A stretch of 8,050 nucleotides of DNA. Source: Micrococcales bacterium (lineage in GTDB: Bacteria > Actinomycetota > Actinomycetes > S36-B12). The notes beneath the pieces were generated by a model that searched no databases, had not been told where the DNA came from, and worked only from the letters and a program-made list of their open reading frames with translations. Where the stretch lies: positions 2,801-10,850 of the forward strand of contig NZLD01000084.1 of NCBI GenBank assembly GCA_002694095.1, given 5' to 3'. This document shows positions 7,277 to 8,050 of the stretch, one piece after another. The first letter of the stretch is position 1; each line of letters begins with the position of its first letter. Position numbers and translations under genes: made by a program.

Positions 7277-7750
7277 ATGGGATCTCGTAGCTACGACCTG
7301 CTGTGGGGCACCACCCTGCGCGCCACCACCATTAGCCACCGCTTCCTAGACCGAATCTCCGGCGGCCGACTCATGCGCCGTTTTCCGGGCGGTGCCCAGG
7401 TCGTGTGGATCACCACGCTCGGACGCAAGTCCGGCCAATGGCGGCGCACACCACTGTTGGGAGTTCCGGTGGAGACCGAGGACATGCGCGGCTGGGGGAT
7501 AGCCGGGTCGAACGCTGGCCAGGAAAAGGTCCCGGGCTGGGTGTTCAACGTCCGCGAACACAATGAAGGAACCATCGAGATCGACGGCGAGATCCTCCCG
7601 TGCACCTTCACCGAGGTGACGGGTGACAGCGCTCGCGACATCTACGAACGTCTGGGCAACAGTTGGTCTTCCTACCGAATGTACGAACGCAACGTCAAAC
7701 GAGACATTCCGATCTTCGTCGCTCAACTGGAAGGTATGACAACGTCCTGA
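7277..7750 (+). CDS. Nitroreductase family deazaflavin-dependent oxidoreductase (DUF385/Ddn-like)
   Basis: A 157-residue protein of the Ddn-like split-barrel family that, in characterised mycobacterial members, binds the deazaflavin F420 and reduces quinones or nitro compounds; the substrate here is unknown. The hallmark strand-loop TTLGRKSGQWRRTPLLGVPV (about 46-65) is present, followed by GIAGSNAGQEKVPGWVFNV (74-92), the family's second conserved block, and the C-terminal IPIFVAQL. The frame is open upstream as far as 7055, but that extension lies on the opposite strand of purS. The ATG at 7277, with AGGG 8 bases upstream, gives the normal family length. It is the only plus-strand gene here and converges on the CrtA-like gene. 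No signal peptide is seen, though the hydrophobic N-terminal stretch could associate with membrane. Use of F420 is inferred from the family, since no F420 biosynthesis genes are in the window. Confidence 0.85.
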   Translation: MGSRSYDLLWGTTLRATTISHRFLDRISGGRLMRRFPGGAQVVWITTLGRKSGQWRRTPLLGVPVETEDMRGWGIAGSNAGQEKVPGWVFNVREHNEGTIEIDGEILPCTFTEVTGDSARDIYERLGNSWSSYRMYERNVKRDIPIFVAQLEGMTTS

Positions 7751-8050
7751 CCGTTGTAGGTGCCCCGCACGCTGTCGACTTGGAACCGTGTGAACATCTC
7801 TTCTGCATACCAATCGAGATCAAGCGTCTTACGCACCACTTCCGCGTGCGCCGGGCGGCGGTAGGCAAAATTCGAAATCGCCTTCGCATCCCGCCAAATA
7901 CTGAAGGTTCCCTGTAACCCGACCGGAGCTTCGCCGATACCGAGAGTGAACAGCACACCGGGATCCGACCGCAGATCCAAACTGACAGGCGGCACGGAAG
8001 ACCAGAACTTGGGCCACATGCTGACCTTGATGCGCGCGCGGGTGATAGCC
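7723..8050 (-). CDS. CrtA-like (spheroidene monooxygenase-like) protein, C-terminal part
   Basis: The frame ends at TGA 7723-7725 and remains open to the right edge, so about 108 C-terminal residues are seen; the true start lies outside. An internal Met at 8019 is not likely to be the start, because in-frame upstream codons read AITRARIKVS and join smoothly to MWPKFWSSVPP. The order of blocks is an ARI...FW...VP segment, then GVLFTLGIGEAPVGLQGTFSIW, then AFAY-like SNFAYRRPAHAEVVRKT, then WYAEEMFTRFQV. This resembles the C-terminal half of CrtA-type monooxygenases of purple bacteria and their uncharacterised actinobacterial relatives. Whether it acts on carotenoids is unknown, and no carotenoid genes are visible. 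Its 3' end overlaps the end of the Ddn-like gene by 28 bp on opposite strands. Family call is by recollection of conserved blocks. Confidence 0.65.
   Translation of the reverse strand, partial: AITRARIKVSMWPKFWSSVPPVSLDLRSDPGVLFTLGIGEAPVGLQGTFSIWRDAKAISNFAYRRPAHAEVVRKTLDLDWYAEEMFTRFQVDSVRGTYNGQDVVIPSS

Noticed and set aside
7346..7813. Open frame of 155 codons on the minus strand
   Set aside because: It is antisense to the Ddn-like gene and overlaps the CrtA-like gene in another frame; its composition shows no protein-like conservation.

Overview
The window looks like chromosomal DNA from a high-GC actinobacterium, most likely from the Mycobacteriales (Rhodococcus/Gordonia/Dietzia-type relatives). 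The grounds are the GC-rich codon use, frequent GTG starts, a three-subunit purS-purQ-purL FGAM synthase with an actinobacterial 'bacterial SCP orthologue' gene coupled to purL, a deazaflavin (F420)-type nitroreductase family protein, and IdeR/DtxR-like iron boxes. The genus cannot be fixed from the sequence alone.

Layout, right to left, because nearly everything is on the minus strand. At the right edge lies the 3' part of a CrtA-like (spheroidene monooxygenase-like) gene on the minus strand. Its tail overlaps by 28 bp the tail of the only plus-strand gene, a DUF385/Ddn-type protein (7277-7750). A 105-bp divergent intergenic region follows. From it runs the purine cluster purS (7171-6911), purQ (6914-6228), purL (6231-3955) and a small SCP-like gene (3955-3587), each overlapping the next by 1 to 4 bases, which is typical of a translationally coupled operon. 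Together PurS, PurQ and PurL convert FGAR to FGAM, the fourth step of purine synthesis.

After a 75-bp gap that carries two iron-box-like palindromes, a ferric iron ABC transporter operon follows in the same direction: fbpA (lipoprotein binding protein, 3511-2462), fbpB (fused two-domain permease, 2452-836) and fbpC (ATPase, 839 to beyond the left edge). FbpA would capture ferric iron outside the membrane, FbpB would form the channel and FbpC would power it. The boxes suggest repression by an IdeR/DtxR-family regulator when iron is plentiful.

No RNA genes, insertion sequences, CRISPR arrays or prophage genes were seen, and no stretch longer than about 110 bp lacks a gene. Overall the region is ordinary core/housekeeping sequence. 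The items worth checking are the regulatory junction between the purine and iron operons, the SCP-like gene coupled to purL, and the poorly understood Ddn-like/CrtA-like pair at the right edge. I did not find convincing evidence for an undescribed system.
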